A stretch of 64,000 bases of DNA, from the NCBI RefSeq assembly GCF_011764565.1, contig NZ_AP022871.1, positions 5,828,320 to 5,892,319 on the forward strand, in the 5' to 3' direction. Source of the stretch: Phytohabitans suffuscus. GTDB taxonomy: Bacteria; Actinomycetota; Actinomycetes; Mycobacteriales; Micromonosporaceae. Position numbers and translations under genes: made by a program. Shown here piece by piece: positions 36,404 through 45,679 of this stretch. Position 1 is the first letter of the stretch; the number at the start of each line of letters is the position of its first letter. The notes below the pieces were generated by a model. The model was not told the origin of the DNA. It did not search any database and saw only the letters and a program-made list of their open reading frames with translations.

Positions 36404-36429
36404 GGCCGGGAGGCGAGCCCCTCCCGGCC
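36404..36429. terminator. Hairpin between roadblock genes and MMPL operon
   Basis: GGCCGGGAGG (36404-36413) and CCTCCCGGCC (36420-36429) form a perfect 10-bp stem with a 6-nt loop. It lies past the end of the minus-strand roadblock genes and before the MMPL promoter, so it probably ends their transcription. Confidence 0.65.
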
Positions 36430-36493
36430 ACTCGGCGTTAGAGGCGGGTCTGCGTGGCGAGGTACGCGTCGATCATGGTGATGAGACGGGTGG

Positions 36494-36853
36494 TCACCCC
36501 CGGGCTTCGAGGTGCAGGCGCGCGATGTTCAGTCCTTTGTCGCCGAGCACGGCCAGTAGCGCGGCGTCGCCGACCGGGTAGACCGAGAAGTGGCCCTGGT
36601 GGCTGCGGACGGTCGCCTCCCGGAACGGGCCCTGCCGTAGTGCCAGGCCGGTCTGCCGCCCCAGGCCGAAGGTCGCCGCGGCGAGCGCGGCCAGGTCGTG
36701 CGGTTCCGGGCCGTCGTCGAGGTCGTGGAGAAGCAGCAGTCCGTCGACGCCGGCGATGACCGATCCCACGACACTGCTGACCGCGTGTTTGAGCGCGGCC
36801 AGCTCGGCGTACACCACTTCGTGCTCTGACTCGATGGCGTTCCTGCCCGCCAT
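36494..36853 (-). CDS. Roadblock/LC7-domain protein, third of a tandem trio
   Basis: ATG 36853 gives 119 residues with the roadblock fold: an N-terminal helix (YAELAALKHAVSSVVGSVIA), GVDGLLLLHDLDDG, AALAAATFGLGRQTGLAL and FSVYPVGDAALLAVLGDKGL, then LNIARLHLEA. Roadblock proteins regulate small GTPases of the MglA type. It ends at a TGA after LHLEARG. In the next frame the sequence continues TTRLITMIDAYLATQTRL to 36438, so a 1-base change in a run of five G may have shortened it. Restored, it would be ~138 residues. Confidence 0.8.
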   Translation of the reverse strand: MAGRNAIESEHEVVYAELAALKHAVSSVVGSVIAGVDGLLLLHDLDDGPEPHDLAALAAATFGLGRQTGLALRQGPFREATVRSHQGHFSVYPVGDAALLAVLGDKGLNIARLHLEARG

Positions 36854-36908
36854 GGCTCACAACCTTTCGTCAAGGCGAGTCGCTGGCCGGGGCCGCGGGC
36901 GCTCGACG

Positions 36909-37336
36909 TCACCTACCGAGTTCGGCGTCCAGGCCCCGGAGCACCGTCCGGGCCTGGGCGAACACCATGCCGACGTTGGCCGACCGGCGGCACACGACGA
37001 CGGCCACCATGTCGTCGGCTACCGTGCTGCGCAGAAACAGGTGGATCAGGTTCTCGCTGTTGACCAGCAGCTCCCGGAAGTAGTGCTGGGCTGTCTGGAT
37101 GCCCGCCGCTTCTTGAAGATGTCTTCGATCATGACGACGTTGCGGCCCTGGAACATGTCGAAGGTCGCGGCGGCGAGGAGATCGAGCACTTCGGAGGGAT
37201 GGGAGTCGACGGTGTCGACGGCCAGGAGCATGCCGGTCGACATGTCCACGACCCCGGCCGCGACGCACTCCGGTACCGTTTGCCGGAAGTCCTTCACCGC
37301 GTTGGTGACGACCTGGCTGATGCTGATATCGGTCAT
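36909..37336 (-). pseudogene. Roadblock/LC7-domain protein, second of trio, frameshifted
   Basis: From ATG 37336 the frame encodes DISISQVVTNAVKDFRQTVP, CVAAGVVDMSTGMLLAVDTV and TFDMFQGRNVVMIEDIFKK. It then shifts near 37115. The continuation EAAGIQTAQHYFRELLVNSE and LIHLFLRSTVADDMVAVVVC ends LRGLDAELGR at 36909. The two halves together make one complete roadblock domain of ~142 residues. The gene starts 4 bp after the upstream stop. The shift is either a true mutation or an indel error. Confidence 0.75.
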
Positions 37337-37340
37337 CGGC

Positions 37341-37712
37341 TCAGATTTCGATCGCGGACTCGATCTGGCGCAGCTGGTGCCGTGCCAGTCCCAGGTTGGC
37401 CCGTGACTTGTTCAGCGCGAGGTAGAGGAACAGACCTTTCCCGGACCGGGAGCCGAGCGGGCGGATCAGGTGGTACTGGGTGTCCAGCGTGATCAGGATG
37501 TCCTCGATCGAGTCTTCGATCCTGAGCATCTCCATGGTCCGCATCTTCGCCCGGACGACGTCGGTGTTGCCGGCCGCGGCCATGGCGAGGTCGAGTTCGG
37601 GCGAGCCGCCGGCGATGCCGAGGGTCATCCCGCTGGAGTAGTCGACGAGCGCGGCGCCGAGCGCGCCTTCGATGCTCATCGCGTCCTTGAGGGCAGTGTC
37701 CAGTGCAGCCAT
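37341..37712 (-). CDS. Roadblock/LC7-domain protein, first of trio (intact)
   Basis: ATG 37712 follows GGAGG. The 123-residue product has the roadblock fold: ALDTALKDAMSIEGALGAAL, VDYSSGMTLGIAGG, MEMLRIEDSIEDILITLDTQ, HLIRPLGSRSGKGLFLYLAL and ANLGLARHQLRQIESAIEI. It heads three consecutive roadblock genes. The GTPase, DUF742 and sensor-kinase genes usual in actinomycete conservons are absent nearby. Confidence 0.88.
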   Translation of the reverse strand: MAALDTALKDAMSIEGALGAALVDYSSGMTLGIAGGSPELDLAMAAAGNTDVVRAKMRTMEMLRIEDSIEDILITLDTQYHLIRPLGSRSGKGLFLYLALNKSRANLGLARHQLRQIESAIEI

Positions 37713-37980
37713 TCATTGCCTCCGAAGGGGTGCTGTTGTGTCCCGAATGTGGGCGTCACCGCGCTCGGCGTCCGGACGGACAAGGGGCGCCGTGCGGCGG
37801 TCGGCCTGACGCTAGGGGTGTTTCACCCGCAGGCTCCCATGGTCATCGACCCGCCGCACGCCCCTGGCCCACTACTGACTGAGCGCTCAATCAAGGCATG
37901 GCCGAGCACCGCACAGGCGTACCCGAACATCGGCGAAACCGACCCAGCACGGCCGTTGCATGACGACGACAGGTGCGCTA

Positions 37981-40900
37981 TCAGGTCACGCGAGTCGTTA
38001 CGGGGGTCGCGGGTGTCAGTTCGCGGTGTTCGCGGGCGCCGAGGTCGGCGAAGGTCCGCAGCGCGGTTCGGCGCAGTGTGGCGGCCGTGTGTGGGTTGCC
38101 TCGCGCGTCGTGCAGGGTGGCGAGGTCTCGTTCGGTGCGTGCGCGCATCGCGGCCGCGTCGATCGCGGTCCAGATGGTGTGAGCGTCGGTGAGGTCGGTC
38201 TCGGCCTGACCGAGCTGTCCGGTGGCGAGCTTCAGCTCTCCGCGGGTGCGCAGCGCCAGTGCCTCGCCCCACCGGTCGCCCAGCCGCCGACATATGGCCA
38301 GCGCGCGGGCGAGGATCGGTGTGGCCTCGTCGGTGTGGCCGAGGCGGATGTGGGTCTTGGCCACGGCCTGGGAGATGCACGCCTCCTGCAGCTCCGCCCC
38401 GGCTGACCGCGCGATGTCCAATCCGGTCCTCCCGAGTTCCAGGGCTTGGTCCAGGTCTCCGGTCGCCCGGCAGAGCATGCTCAGACCCCAGAACGACATG
38501 GCCTCGCCCGTGGGGTGACCGAGCCGGCGGTTCGCGGCCAGCGCCTCGGTGAGGTCGGTCCTGGCGGCGGCGAAGTCGCCCCGATCCAGGTGGATCAGGC
38601 CGAGCGCCCGTGCGGTGAACCCGGCCGCCGGACCCAGAGGTGCGGTGGTCATGAAGTAGGCGTGGGCCCGCAGCAAGAGGTGGAGTGCCTCGCTGAAACG
38701 TCCCAGAGCGCGCAGCGTCGTGCCGAGCGCGACGAGGACCACCGCTTCCCCGTTCTGGTCGCCCAGGTCACGCAGGATACTCAACGCGTCGACGAGGTGC
38801 TGCCGTGACTCGGCGAGGCGGTCGCGGTCACAGCACAACTGTCCGAGTTGGGTGAGCAGCACCGCCTCCGCGGCGCGGTCACCGGTGCGGCGCGCCGCCC
38901 TGAGCGCGTGCGAGTTTGCCAGCAGGAACGACTCGAGGACGTCCCCGACCCCTGGCCCGTACCGGTAGAAGGCGACCGTCAGCGCCGCGGAGGTGCCGGC
39001 GAGATCGAGCGCCGCCGCCCGCTCGATCGCGGCGACGAACGAGTACTGCTCGCAGTCCAGCCATGCCGGCACGTCGGTGCGGACCAACTCGGTGACGGCG
39101 TCGTCCGGCGCGGTCGGCGGAAGCGTCGCCGGGTGCAGCGCTATCGGTTGTGCTCTGGCGCTGTCCCTCAGCTCACGGATGAGCCACACCCAGGTGAGCA
39201 GGAGCCGCCGCACCGATGCGTCAGCAGGTCCCGGTTGTCGTGCTGGTGGGCCTGCTGCGCCGCGTACACCCGGATGAGCTCGTGGATGCGGTAGCGCGGC
39301 AGGCCGAGCGGGTCGACGCGGACGAAGTCGATCGCCTTGGCGTCGATGAGTCCCTCGGCCGCGGCGTCGGCGTCGCCGAGGGGGATGTCGAGTAGAGGGG
39401 CGATGATCCAGGCGGGGAAGTCGGGTAGCCCTAGCCAGCTCAGGCAGCGCAGCGCCGTCCGCGCGTCGCTACCCAGGCCGCGGTAGGTGGCCGCGATGCC
39501 CGCTGTCACCTGCTGGTCGGCTACCGCCAGCTCCGACAGGCGCCGGCTCTCGTCGGCCAGACGCGAGATCATGCTGGCCAGTGTCCAGTGTGGACGGGCG
39601 GCGAGCCGGGCGCCGACGATCCGGACGGCCAGCGGCAGGAGGCCGCACAGCGCGACGATGTCGCGGGCACCGAGCGGATCGTCGGCGACACGTTTCTCGC
39701 CGGCGACCCGTGCGAGCAGCCGCACGGCGTCTGGTTCGGCGAGCATGCCCAGATCGAGGTGGGTGGCGCCGGCCAAGCCCGACAACCGGCGCCGGGCGGT
39801 CACCACGACGGCGTTGTACGACCCGCCGGGCAGCAACGGCCGCACCTGAGGCTCGTCGGCGGCGTCATCGAGCAGCACCAGGACCCTGCGCCCCGCCAGC
39901 ACCGTCCGGAAGCGTTCGGCCCGTTCGTCCAGGCACTCCGGCAGCGCCCCACCCGCGTCCAGCGCGCGCAGAAACCGTCCGAGCACATCAGCGGCCTGGG
40001 CCGGGGTGCTGGTGGAGCCCCGCAGGTCGGCGTAAAGCTGCCCGTCGGGGAAGTGGACAGCCATGTCGTGCGCGACCCGCAGCGCCAGGGTGGACTTGCC
40101 GACCCCGCTCCCGCCGGTGACCACGCAGGTGGGCATCGCGCCGGTCGCCCGGGTGCCGGCCGGGTCGTCGCGTCGTAGCTGGCCGCGGAGCTCGGCGATC
40201 TCGCTGTCACGTCCGGTCAGGTCCGCCGGCACGGCGGGCAGCTGCGCCGGCACGCTGATCGGCGCGTGCGCCGGCACGCTGATCGGCGCGTTCCGGGGGA
40301 CGACGAGACGTGGGTCGGCGCCGGCGGAAGGTCGGGCCTGGCCCAACCGCGGGAGGTGGCGCTGACGGAGGGCCGGCACACGGCGGGGTCGGCACGCAGA
40401 ATCGCCTCGTGCGTGCGTTGCAGGTCGGGCCCCGGGTCGATGCCCAGCTGGTCGACCAGGACCGCCCGGCCCTCGCGGTAGGCGTCCAGCGCGTCAGCCC
40501 GGCGGCCCCGCCGGAACAGCGCCACCATCAGATGGGCCCGCAGCCGCTCACGCATCGGGTACGCGGCGACCAGAGCGGTCAGTTCGGCGAGAACCTCGTC
40601 GTCATGCCCCAGCTCGAGCTGTGCCGCGATGCGCTGCTCCGTCGCCGACAAGCGCAGCTCGGTGAGCCGCCGCGCCGCGCTCGCCAGCGCTGCCGACTCG
40701 ACGCCGCCGAACGGGTCGCCACACCACAGCGCTTCGGCCCGGCGTAACGCCTCGACCGTACCGGCGTGATCGAGGGCGCGAGCCGCGGTCGCCCCTTTCT
40801 CGATCAGACGCTCGAACACGAGGCTGTCCAGCTCGTCCGCACCCACCTGGACCAGATAGCCCGGAGCCTTGGTCACGATCACGGCTGCGGTACCCCGCCG

Positions 40901-41134
40901 GCCCAACGCCTTCCGGAGGCCGGAAACGTACGTCTGCACCAACGCCCGGCACGCGCTCGGCGGAGAGTCACCCCAAACAATGTCGATCAACCGCTCGGCG
41001 GCGACGACCCGGCCCGGCGACGCGAGCAACGCGGCCAGCAGCAGGCGCGGCTTGGGCCCGCCGAGCGCGACGAGCACGTCCGCGTCGTACACCGAGACCG
41101 GGCCCAGCACCTGAAACCGCAAACCGACCCCCAC
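37981..41134 (-). pseudogene. AfsR-like SARP / NB-ARC / TPR regulator split by two frameshifts
   Basis: GTG 41134 (GGAG upstream) starts the SARP DNA-binding domain GLRFQVLGPVSVYDADVLVA, followed by the BTAD helical domain (to about residue 240, GIDPGPDLQRTHEAILR). Near 40378 the frame shifts. The NB-ARC domain follows with P-loop GGSGVGKST and Walker B RVLVLLDDAADEPQV. Near 39225 it shifts again into TPR repeats that run to 37981. In all about 1050 residues with complete domains, the usual size. Such proteins activate secondary-metabolite or stress genes. Two clean single-base breaks in a well-kept gene suggest assembly indels or a very recent pseudogene. Confidence 0.85.
40243..40290. repeat. 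24-bp direct tandem repeat inside the SARP linker
   Basis: Two perfect adjacent copies of 24 bp (40243-40266, 40267-40290) encode the doubled octapeptide API-S-V-P-A-(H/Q) between the BTAD and NB-ARC domains. The repeat keeps the frame and lengthens the linker by eight residues. Confidence 0.85.
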
Positions 41135-41363
41135 GACGCTCCATCGATGCCAGGCCGTCGTCCATTCGATACCCCACCCGCATCCCCGCGCAAGCCTCGG
41201 GCAGCCCACGCGTGCCCGCCGCGGTGACCTGTAGAGCGCCTGAAGGCGTTTTGAAGGAGGACCCAACAGCATCTACATGCCGCGCGGACCGAACTTCGGT
41301 ATCGGTCATTGTGTCGGGCGCCGTTGACTTGGCGGCGCCACGAGGAAGAACAGAGAGGGGCAC

Positions 41364-41822
41364 ATGCGAACATTGCGACGAGTCTTCGTGGGATTTGTTG
41401 TCGCCGTTCTTTCGATCGCCCTGATGCCGGCAGGTCCGGCGAGTGCGAGCGCGTCGGGGTGCACGTTTGCCCCAGGCTATGCGCTGGCGCGCAACTGCAT
41501 CATCGTCGAGGGCGTCGGTCTGGTGGTCTGGTACACGGCGAGCGGGTACGAGCCCGGTATCGAGATCCCGCCGCCGCAGGTGTGCAGCCGGCGTCACGAG
41601 GTCAGGTATGTCAGGGCGGACGCTCCGAACAACTCGACCTACACCTACCTGAGGGCCGGCCCGCTCGGCTGCATTCCAGGCGTCCTCACCTCATTCGTCG
41701 AGTGGAGCGGTGGATACGTGGCCAGGAACGGCTCGCAATGGTGTGGGCGCTCAAGGAACACGCACACCGAGCAAGCCGGTCAACCCTGGTCGAACTGGGC
41801 GTGCATAACGATCAGGGCCTAG
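41364..41822 (+). CDS. Secreted Cys-containing hypothetical protein
   Basis: ATG 41364 follows GAGAGGGG. The 152-residue product has a signal peptide (MRTLRRVFVGFVVAVLSIAL, cleavage after SASA near residue 30). The ~120-residue mature domain has six Cys (GCTF, NCII, VCSR, GCIP, WCGR and ACIT), which could form three disulfides. Several aromatic residues suggest a compact beta fold. The family is not recognised. It lies just downstream of the divergently transcribed SARP gene. Confidence 0.75.
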   Translation: MRTLRRVFVGFVVAVLSIALMPAGPASASASGCTFAPGYALARNCIIVEGVGLVVWYTASGYEPGIEIPPPQVCSRRHEVRYVRADAPNNSTYTYLRAGPLGCIPGVLTSFVEWSGGYVARNGSQWCGRSRNTHTEQAGQPWSNWACITIRA

Positions 41823-41911
41823 AGGGCTACCACGGCTTGTGAGATCAATTGCCTCTGGCCGTTTCGCTTGACGGGGGCGGCCAGGGGCAATCGAAAGCTT
41901 GGGAGCAGTTC

Positions 41912-42550
41912 GTGCGATCTGTGCGCGGGAGAGCATCTTTCGCCATCACCTTCTCGATTTCTGTCGTTGTGGCGAGCCTGGTGGCATGCGGACCCGAGTC
42001 GAACCACCAGCCCGTAGGGCGGGGCGATCAGTCCTTGGGGCAGCGGGAACTCCAGGACTTGAGCGATTTCGAACGAGACGTTCTCCGGGACAAGGAAGTC
42101 GTACCAGCTGAGCTGGAACGAGCCAGGCAGATCTACCTGGACTGCCTTGCCGCCTCCGGCATCAGGGCCGATCAACCGGAGCCGCTCCAGCCCGGCCTCG
42201 GCGGCATTGTCGTAGGATTCGACGCCCCCGGTGACGAGGAGTCGGACATCAAGCTGGCAGCCATTGACGACTGCATGTCTGATGTCAGCGCCGTCCAAGA
42301 GGTATGGATCCTGCAGAACCAGCTGAGCGAGGAGCAGCGCACCGCGGCGATGGCCACCTTCGTCAGTTGCGTCCGCGCCGCGGGACTGAACCTCCCTCAA
42401 GGGACCCGGTTCGAGGACGCCGTGAAAGCCGCGCAGACCGCCGAACCGGATACCGCGGCATTGGACGTGTGCCTCTCAAGAGTGACGGCTTCGCTCCAGA
42501 CCGCGTTGCCGGGTCTCGCGGACGCCCTCCACCACCTCGACGTCACCTAG
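41912..42550 (+). CDS. Lipoprotein with paired cysteines, function unknown
   Basis: GTG 41912 has GGGAG upstream. The N-terminus ASFAITFSISVVVASLVACG contains a lipobox (SLVAC), so the product is probably lipid-anchored. The mature part is acidic and helical, with the repeated style CLAASG (residue ~75), DDCM, FVSCVRAAG and DVCL. These four Cys could form two disulfides holding a helical bundle. The family is not named. It lies 90 bp after the secreted gene on the same strand and may be co-transcribed with it. Confidence 0.7.
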   Translation: MRSVRGRASFAITFSISVVVASLVACGPESNHQPVGRGDQSLGQRELQDLSDFERDVLRDKEVVPAELERARQIYLDCLAASGIRADQPEPLQPGLGGIVVGFDAPGDEESDIKLAAIDDCMSDVSAVQEVWILQNQLSEEQRTAAMATFVSCVRAAGLNLPQGTRFEDAVKAAQTAEPDTAALDVCLSRVTASLQTALPGLADALHHLDVT

Positions 42551-43090
42551 CCTCCAGAGAGGCTTCAGGGTCGGGGTGCTTGGATCCCCGGTCTGTCCTC
42601 ACCGGATCGCCGCGGCCAGAAGAACAACCCGGGCGAGTTCGCCGCCACCCTGCCCCCGCCGCGCGCGGCTGTCGGCCAATAGATCGTGGTACCAGACTGC
42701 CCCCAGAGGGGCGGATCCGTACCACGATCCACCGAAACCCGATCCCCATATCCACATCGAGCGGACGAACCAGACCCTGATCCGGGGTTGGGGTTGCGGG
42801 CCTGTTCATGCCGGTTGGTCCGGCGGCGTTCAACCCCGGATCTGGATTGAGTGAGCTGCCGCGATGTCCGCGGTGGTCCGGACCGTTGCTCCCGCGGCCG
42901 CACCCTCCGCGGTCTCCACGATCACACCGATCCGGACCCGCCGCCCCCGGGGAGGTCATCCAGGCCCCGTCCGCGACGGATCATTCGTCCCGCGAAGGCT
43001 CGGATCATCCCGCTGCCGCGGACGGTCCGAGCTTTCGCCGATCGAGGGATCCGGATCCGGGCGGGCCAAACCCCAACCCCGGAAGATCTC
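42551..43090. repeat. Composite of dispersed non-coding repeat modules (locus A)
   Basis: No gene is seen. The interval is a mosaic of modules that recur at 59048-60345. Module H (42682-42729) is a nested hairpin with outer arms GATCGTGGTAC and GTACCACGATC. Module G (from 42782) is CCGGGGTTGGGGTT, with a near-complementary end AACCCCAACCCCGG at 43069-43082, so the 300-bp stretch has inverted termini. Module D is at 42852-42913. Module E (42912-43061) appears here as the reverse complement of 60157-60345. The first ~40 bp after the stop codon also match those after the stop at 59050. Confidence 0.75.
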
Positions 43091-43130
43091 TAGGTGGACG
43101 CACCGTCACGTGCGTTGGTCGCCAGGCCGC

Positions 43131-43691
43131 TCACTCGCGGATGGTCTCCTGCTGCAGCACGCCGAGGTAGCCGTGGGCGGCGATCCGCTTCGCGCGACTG
43201 GCGTAGAAGTCGGGGTCGTCCGGCAGGAGGGTGGCCAACCCGTCGACGTACCGGTTGTACATGCAGAACGCGGCCGCGATCAGCACGGTGTCGTGGATCT
43301 CCACGTCGGTGGCGCCCTCGGCCTGGGCGGCGGAGACCAGGTCGTCGGTGACCTGCTTGCCGCCGCGTTGCACCGCGGCGGCGATGTCGAGCAGCGCACG
43401 CATCTTGGCCGACACCGGTGCGCCGTCGATGTCGTCGTGTACCTGCTCGACCAGGGCCATGCCCTCGGGCAGCTGCTCTGCCGCGTACGCCGCGTGTGAG
43501 GAGTAGCAGTAGCGGCACTCGTTGAGGCCGGACACATAGGCCGCGATGAGCTCGCGTTCGCCGCGGGTCAACGTACCGGGGCCACACAGCAGCGCCTCGA
43601 CCAGCCCGTTGAGCGGCAGCGCTGTCTCCGGCCTGAACCGGAACAGACCGCGGATCCCGGGTTCGTCGGTGTTGAGCGTGATGTGTGGCAT
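43131..43691 (-). CDS. Carboxymuconolactone decarboxylase / AhpD-like protein
   Basis: ATG 43691 has AAGGAG at 5-nt spacing. The 186-residue product has the CMD/AhpD helical fold: LVEALLCGPGTLTRGERELI, AAYVSGLNECRYCYSSHAAY with the CxxC plus His of peroxidase-active AhpD relatives, and AALLDIAAAVQ (ALLDI). It ends with EIHDTVLIAAAFCMYNRYVD. Such proteins often reduce peroxides via the CxxC. It is monocistronic. Confidence 0.88.
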   Translation of the reverse strand: MPHITLNTDEPGIRGLFRFRPETALPLNGLVEALLCGPGTLTRGERELIAAYVSGLNECRYCYSSHAAYAAEQLPEGMALVEQVHDDIDGAPVSAKMRALLDIAAAVQRGGKQVTDDLVSAAQAEGATDVEIHDTVLIAAAFCMYNRYVDGLATLLPDDPDFYASRAKRIAAHGYLGVLQQETIRE

Positions 43692-43896
43692 GCGCACTCC
43701 TTCACTGACCCGGTCGGCACCCCGGGGCTCGATGAGACGGGCTGCCGTCCAGCCTGAGCCACGCCCGTCGATCTCGTCAACGCCCCTGTGCGTCTCTCAC
43801 GTGTCACACCACAGTGGACGCATCAGGTCATCACCGTCTCCCACCTCGTAGGGGGATGCGTCCGGCGGCGCCGGACCGACCGGGTCGGGTCGTGAA

Positions 43897-43958
43897 ACCG
43901 CGGAGGGTGCGGCCGCGGGAGCGACGGTCCGGACCACCGCGGACATCGCGGCAGCTCA
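43897..43958 (-). repeat. Copy of dispersed module D, minus orientation
   Basis: The reverse complement matches 42852-42913, 59116-59177 and 59907-59966, including the core CGATGTCCGCGGTGGTCC. It lies 16 bp past the stop of the aldo/keto reductase gene. Confidence 0.8.
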
Positions 43959-43973
43959 AAGTTCCTTCATGAG

Positions 43974-44939
43974 TCAGTAGCCGGTCGGCTGTCGTGGAGT
44001 GTATGGAAGGGTGAGCACGGCGCGCTCACGGTCGCTCAACGCGATGTCGACGGCTCCGGCGGCGTCGTCGAGGTGGGACGGTGCGGTGGCTCCCACGATC
44101 GGCGCCGCCACGACCGGATGGCTCAACACCCAGGCGAGTGCGACCCGCGCCATGGGAATACCGCGGGCGTCCGCGACGGTGTGCACCGCGTCGACGATGG
44201 GGCGGTCAGCGTCGTCGAAGAACCGCTGACCGGTCGGGTCGGCGTCGGAGCGCCGGGTCCGTTCGCCGTAGGGGCGGGCGAGGCGGCCTTTGGCGAGCGG
44301 GCACCAGGGCAGGCTGGAGACGTGTTGGTCGGCGAGCAGGCCGAACATCTCCCGTTCCTCCTCGCGTTGGACAAGGCTGTACTGGTCCTGCATCGAGACG
44401 AACCTGGTCCGTGAGTGCAGGTCGGCGACGTACTGCATCTTGGAGAACTGCCAGGCGGTCATCGAGGAGGCGCCGAGGAAGCGGGCCTTGCCTGTGGCGA
44501 CGACGTCGTGCAACGCCTCCATCGTCTCCTCGACCGGCGTGTGCGGGTCGAAGCGGTGAATCTGATAGAGGTCGATGTAGTCGGTGCCGAGCCGGCGCAG
44601 TGAGGCGTCGAGCTGCTCCATGATCGCTTGGCGGGACAGGCCGGAACCGGTGGGCCCGTCGTGCGCCGGCAGGCCGACCTTCGTCGCGATGATCACGTCC
44701 TCGCGGCGGGTGTAGCGCCGGGCGGCTCGGCCCAGGATCTCTTCCGAGGTGCCATCGCCGTAGACGTTCGCGGTGTCCCAGAACGTGATGCCGAGTTCGA
44801 CCGCGCGGCGGAAGATGGGTTGTGCGGCGTCCTCGCCCAGGGCCCACGGGTTCCTGCCGGTGGGGTGCGCGAGTCCCATGCAGCCCAGCGCGATCCGGCT
44901 GACCCGCAGGCCCGACGAGCCGAGTTGGACGTATTTCAC
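43974..44939 (-). CDS. Aldo/keto reductase
   Basis: The 321-residue (beta/alpha)8 oxidoreductase has the catalytic tetrad in view: DTANVYG (Asp and Tyr), IIATKVG (Lys) and LYQIHRFD (His). NADPH-binding residues are found at the C-terminal end (PIVGATAPSHLDDA). The start MKYVQLGSSGLRVSRIALGC is standard. It begins 7 bp after the NADPH-FMN reductase stop, so the two are likely one operon. The substrate is an unknown aldehyde or ketone. Confidence 0.92.
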   Translation of the reverse strand: MKYVQLGSSGLRVSRIALGCMGLAHPTGRNPWALGEDAAQPIFRRAVELGITFWDTANVYGDGTSEEILGRAARRYTRREDVIIATKVGLPAHDGPTGSGLSRQAIMEQLDASLRRLGTDYIDLYQIHRFDPHTPVEETMEALHDVVATGKARFLGASSMTAWQFSKMQYVADLHSRTRFVSMQDQYSLVQREEEREMFGLLADQHVSSLPWCPLAKGRLARPYGERTRRSDADPTGQRFFDDADRPIVDAVHTVADARGIPMARVALAWVLSHPVVAAPIVGATAPSHLDDAAGAVDIALSDRERAVLTLPYTPRQPTGY

Positions 44940-44946
44940 CGGTGGC

Positions 44947-45546
44947 TCACGCTCCGCCCGGGTACGGCGCGGCGGCTCGGGCGGAGCGCAGGGCGTTGGC
45001 CCACCAGGCGAGTTGTTCCAGGAGGGTCTTGGCGTAGCCGGCCGCCGCGGCGTCGAGCGGAGCGCCGTCCTGCCAGGCGGTGAAGTAGTTCGGGAAGGCC
45101 AGTCCGTCGCGGATGGTCACCGCGTGCAGTTCGGTGAGCACGTTCTCCAGATGCAGTACCGCGTGCCGGCCGCCGGCTGCCCCGCCGTAGCTGACGAATG
45201 CGACCGGCTTGGCGGTCCACTGGGTGAAGTGCCAGTCGATGAGTGCCTTCAGCGAGGCGGGGTAGCTGTGGTTGTACTCCGGCGTGACGATGACGAAAGC
45301 GTCCGCGCCGGCCAGCTTGGCGGTGAGTGCGCGCATGCCGTCGGGCCGGGGGTAGTCGTCACCGGCGAACTTCGGTGGCGCGGCAGGCAGGGCCAACGGA
45401 ATCTCGGCATCGGCCGGATCGACGACGTCGACCTCGAAACCGCCATGCGCTCGGGCCTGGTCCGCCACCCAGGCGGCGACCGCCGGCCCGAACCTGCCCT
45501 CGCGGACGCTGCCGACGATGACCACGAGTCTGCTCTTGTCGTTCAT
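44947..45546 (-). CDS. NADPH-dependent FMN reductase family protein
   Basis: ATG 45546 gives 199 residues. The flavodoxin-like fold shows LVVIVGSVREGRFGPAVAAW at the N-terminus (FMN phosphate loop), then the conserved VIVTPEYNHSYPASLKALID and AFVSYGGAAGGRHAVLHL. Members reduce FMN, quinones or azo compounds using NADPH. It is probably co-transcribed with the aldo/keto reductase downstream. Confidence 0.92.
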   Translation of the reverse strand: MNDKSRLVVIVGSVREGRFGPAVAAWVADQARAHGGFEVDVVDPADAEIPLALPAAPPKFAGDDYPRPDGMRALTAKLAGADAFVIVTPEYNHSYPASLKALIDWHFTQWTAKPVAFVSYGGAAGGRHAVLHLENVLTELHAVTIRDGLAFPNYFTAWQDGAPLDAAAAGYAKTLLEQLAWWANALRSARAAAPYPGGA

Positions 45547-45679
45547 GCCGTACACGATCCGTCGTGCTCGGCTCGCCAGCCAGACCGCGCTCAGGCTGGC
45601 CCCCGCAGGGCCACCCCGCACCCGCCGGACCACGGGGCGGACCTCAGACCTCCTCGCACGAACCCGGGTAGGTCGAGGC

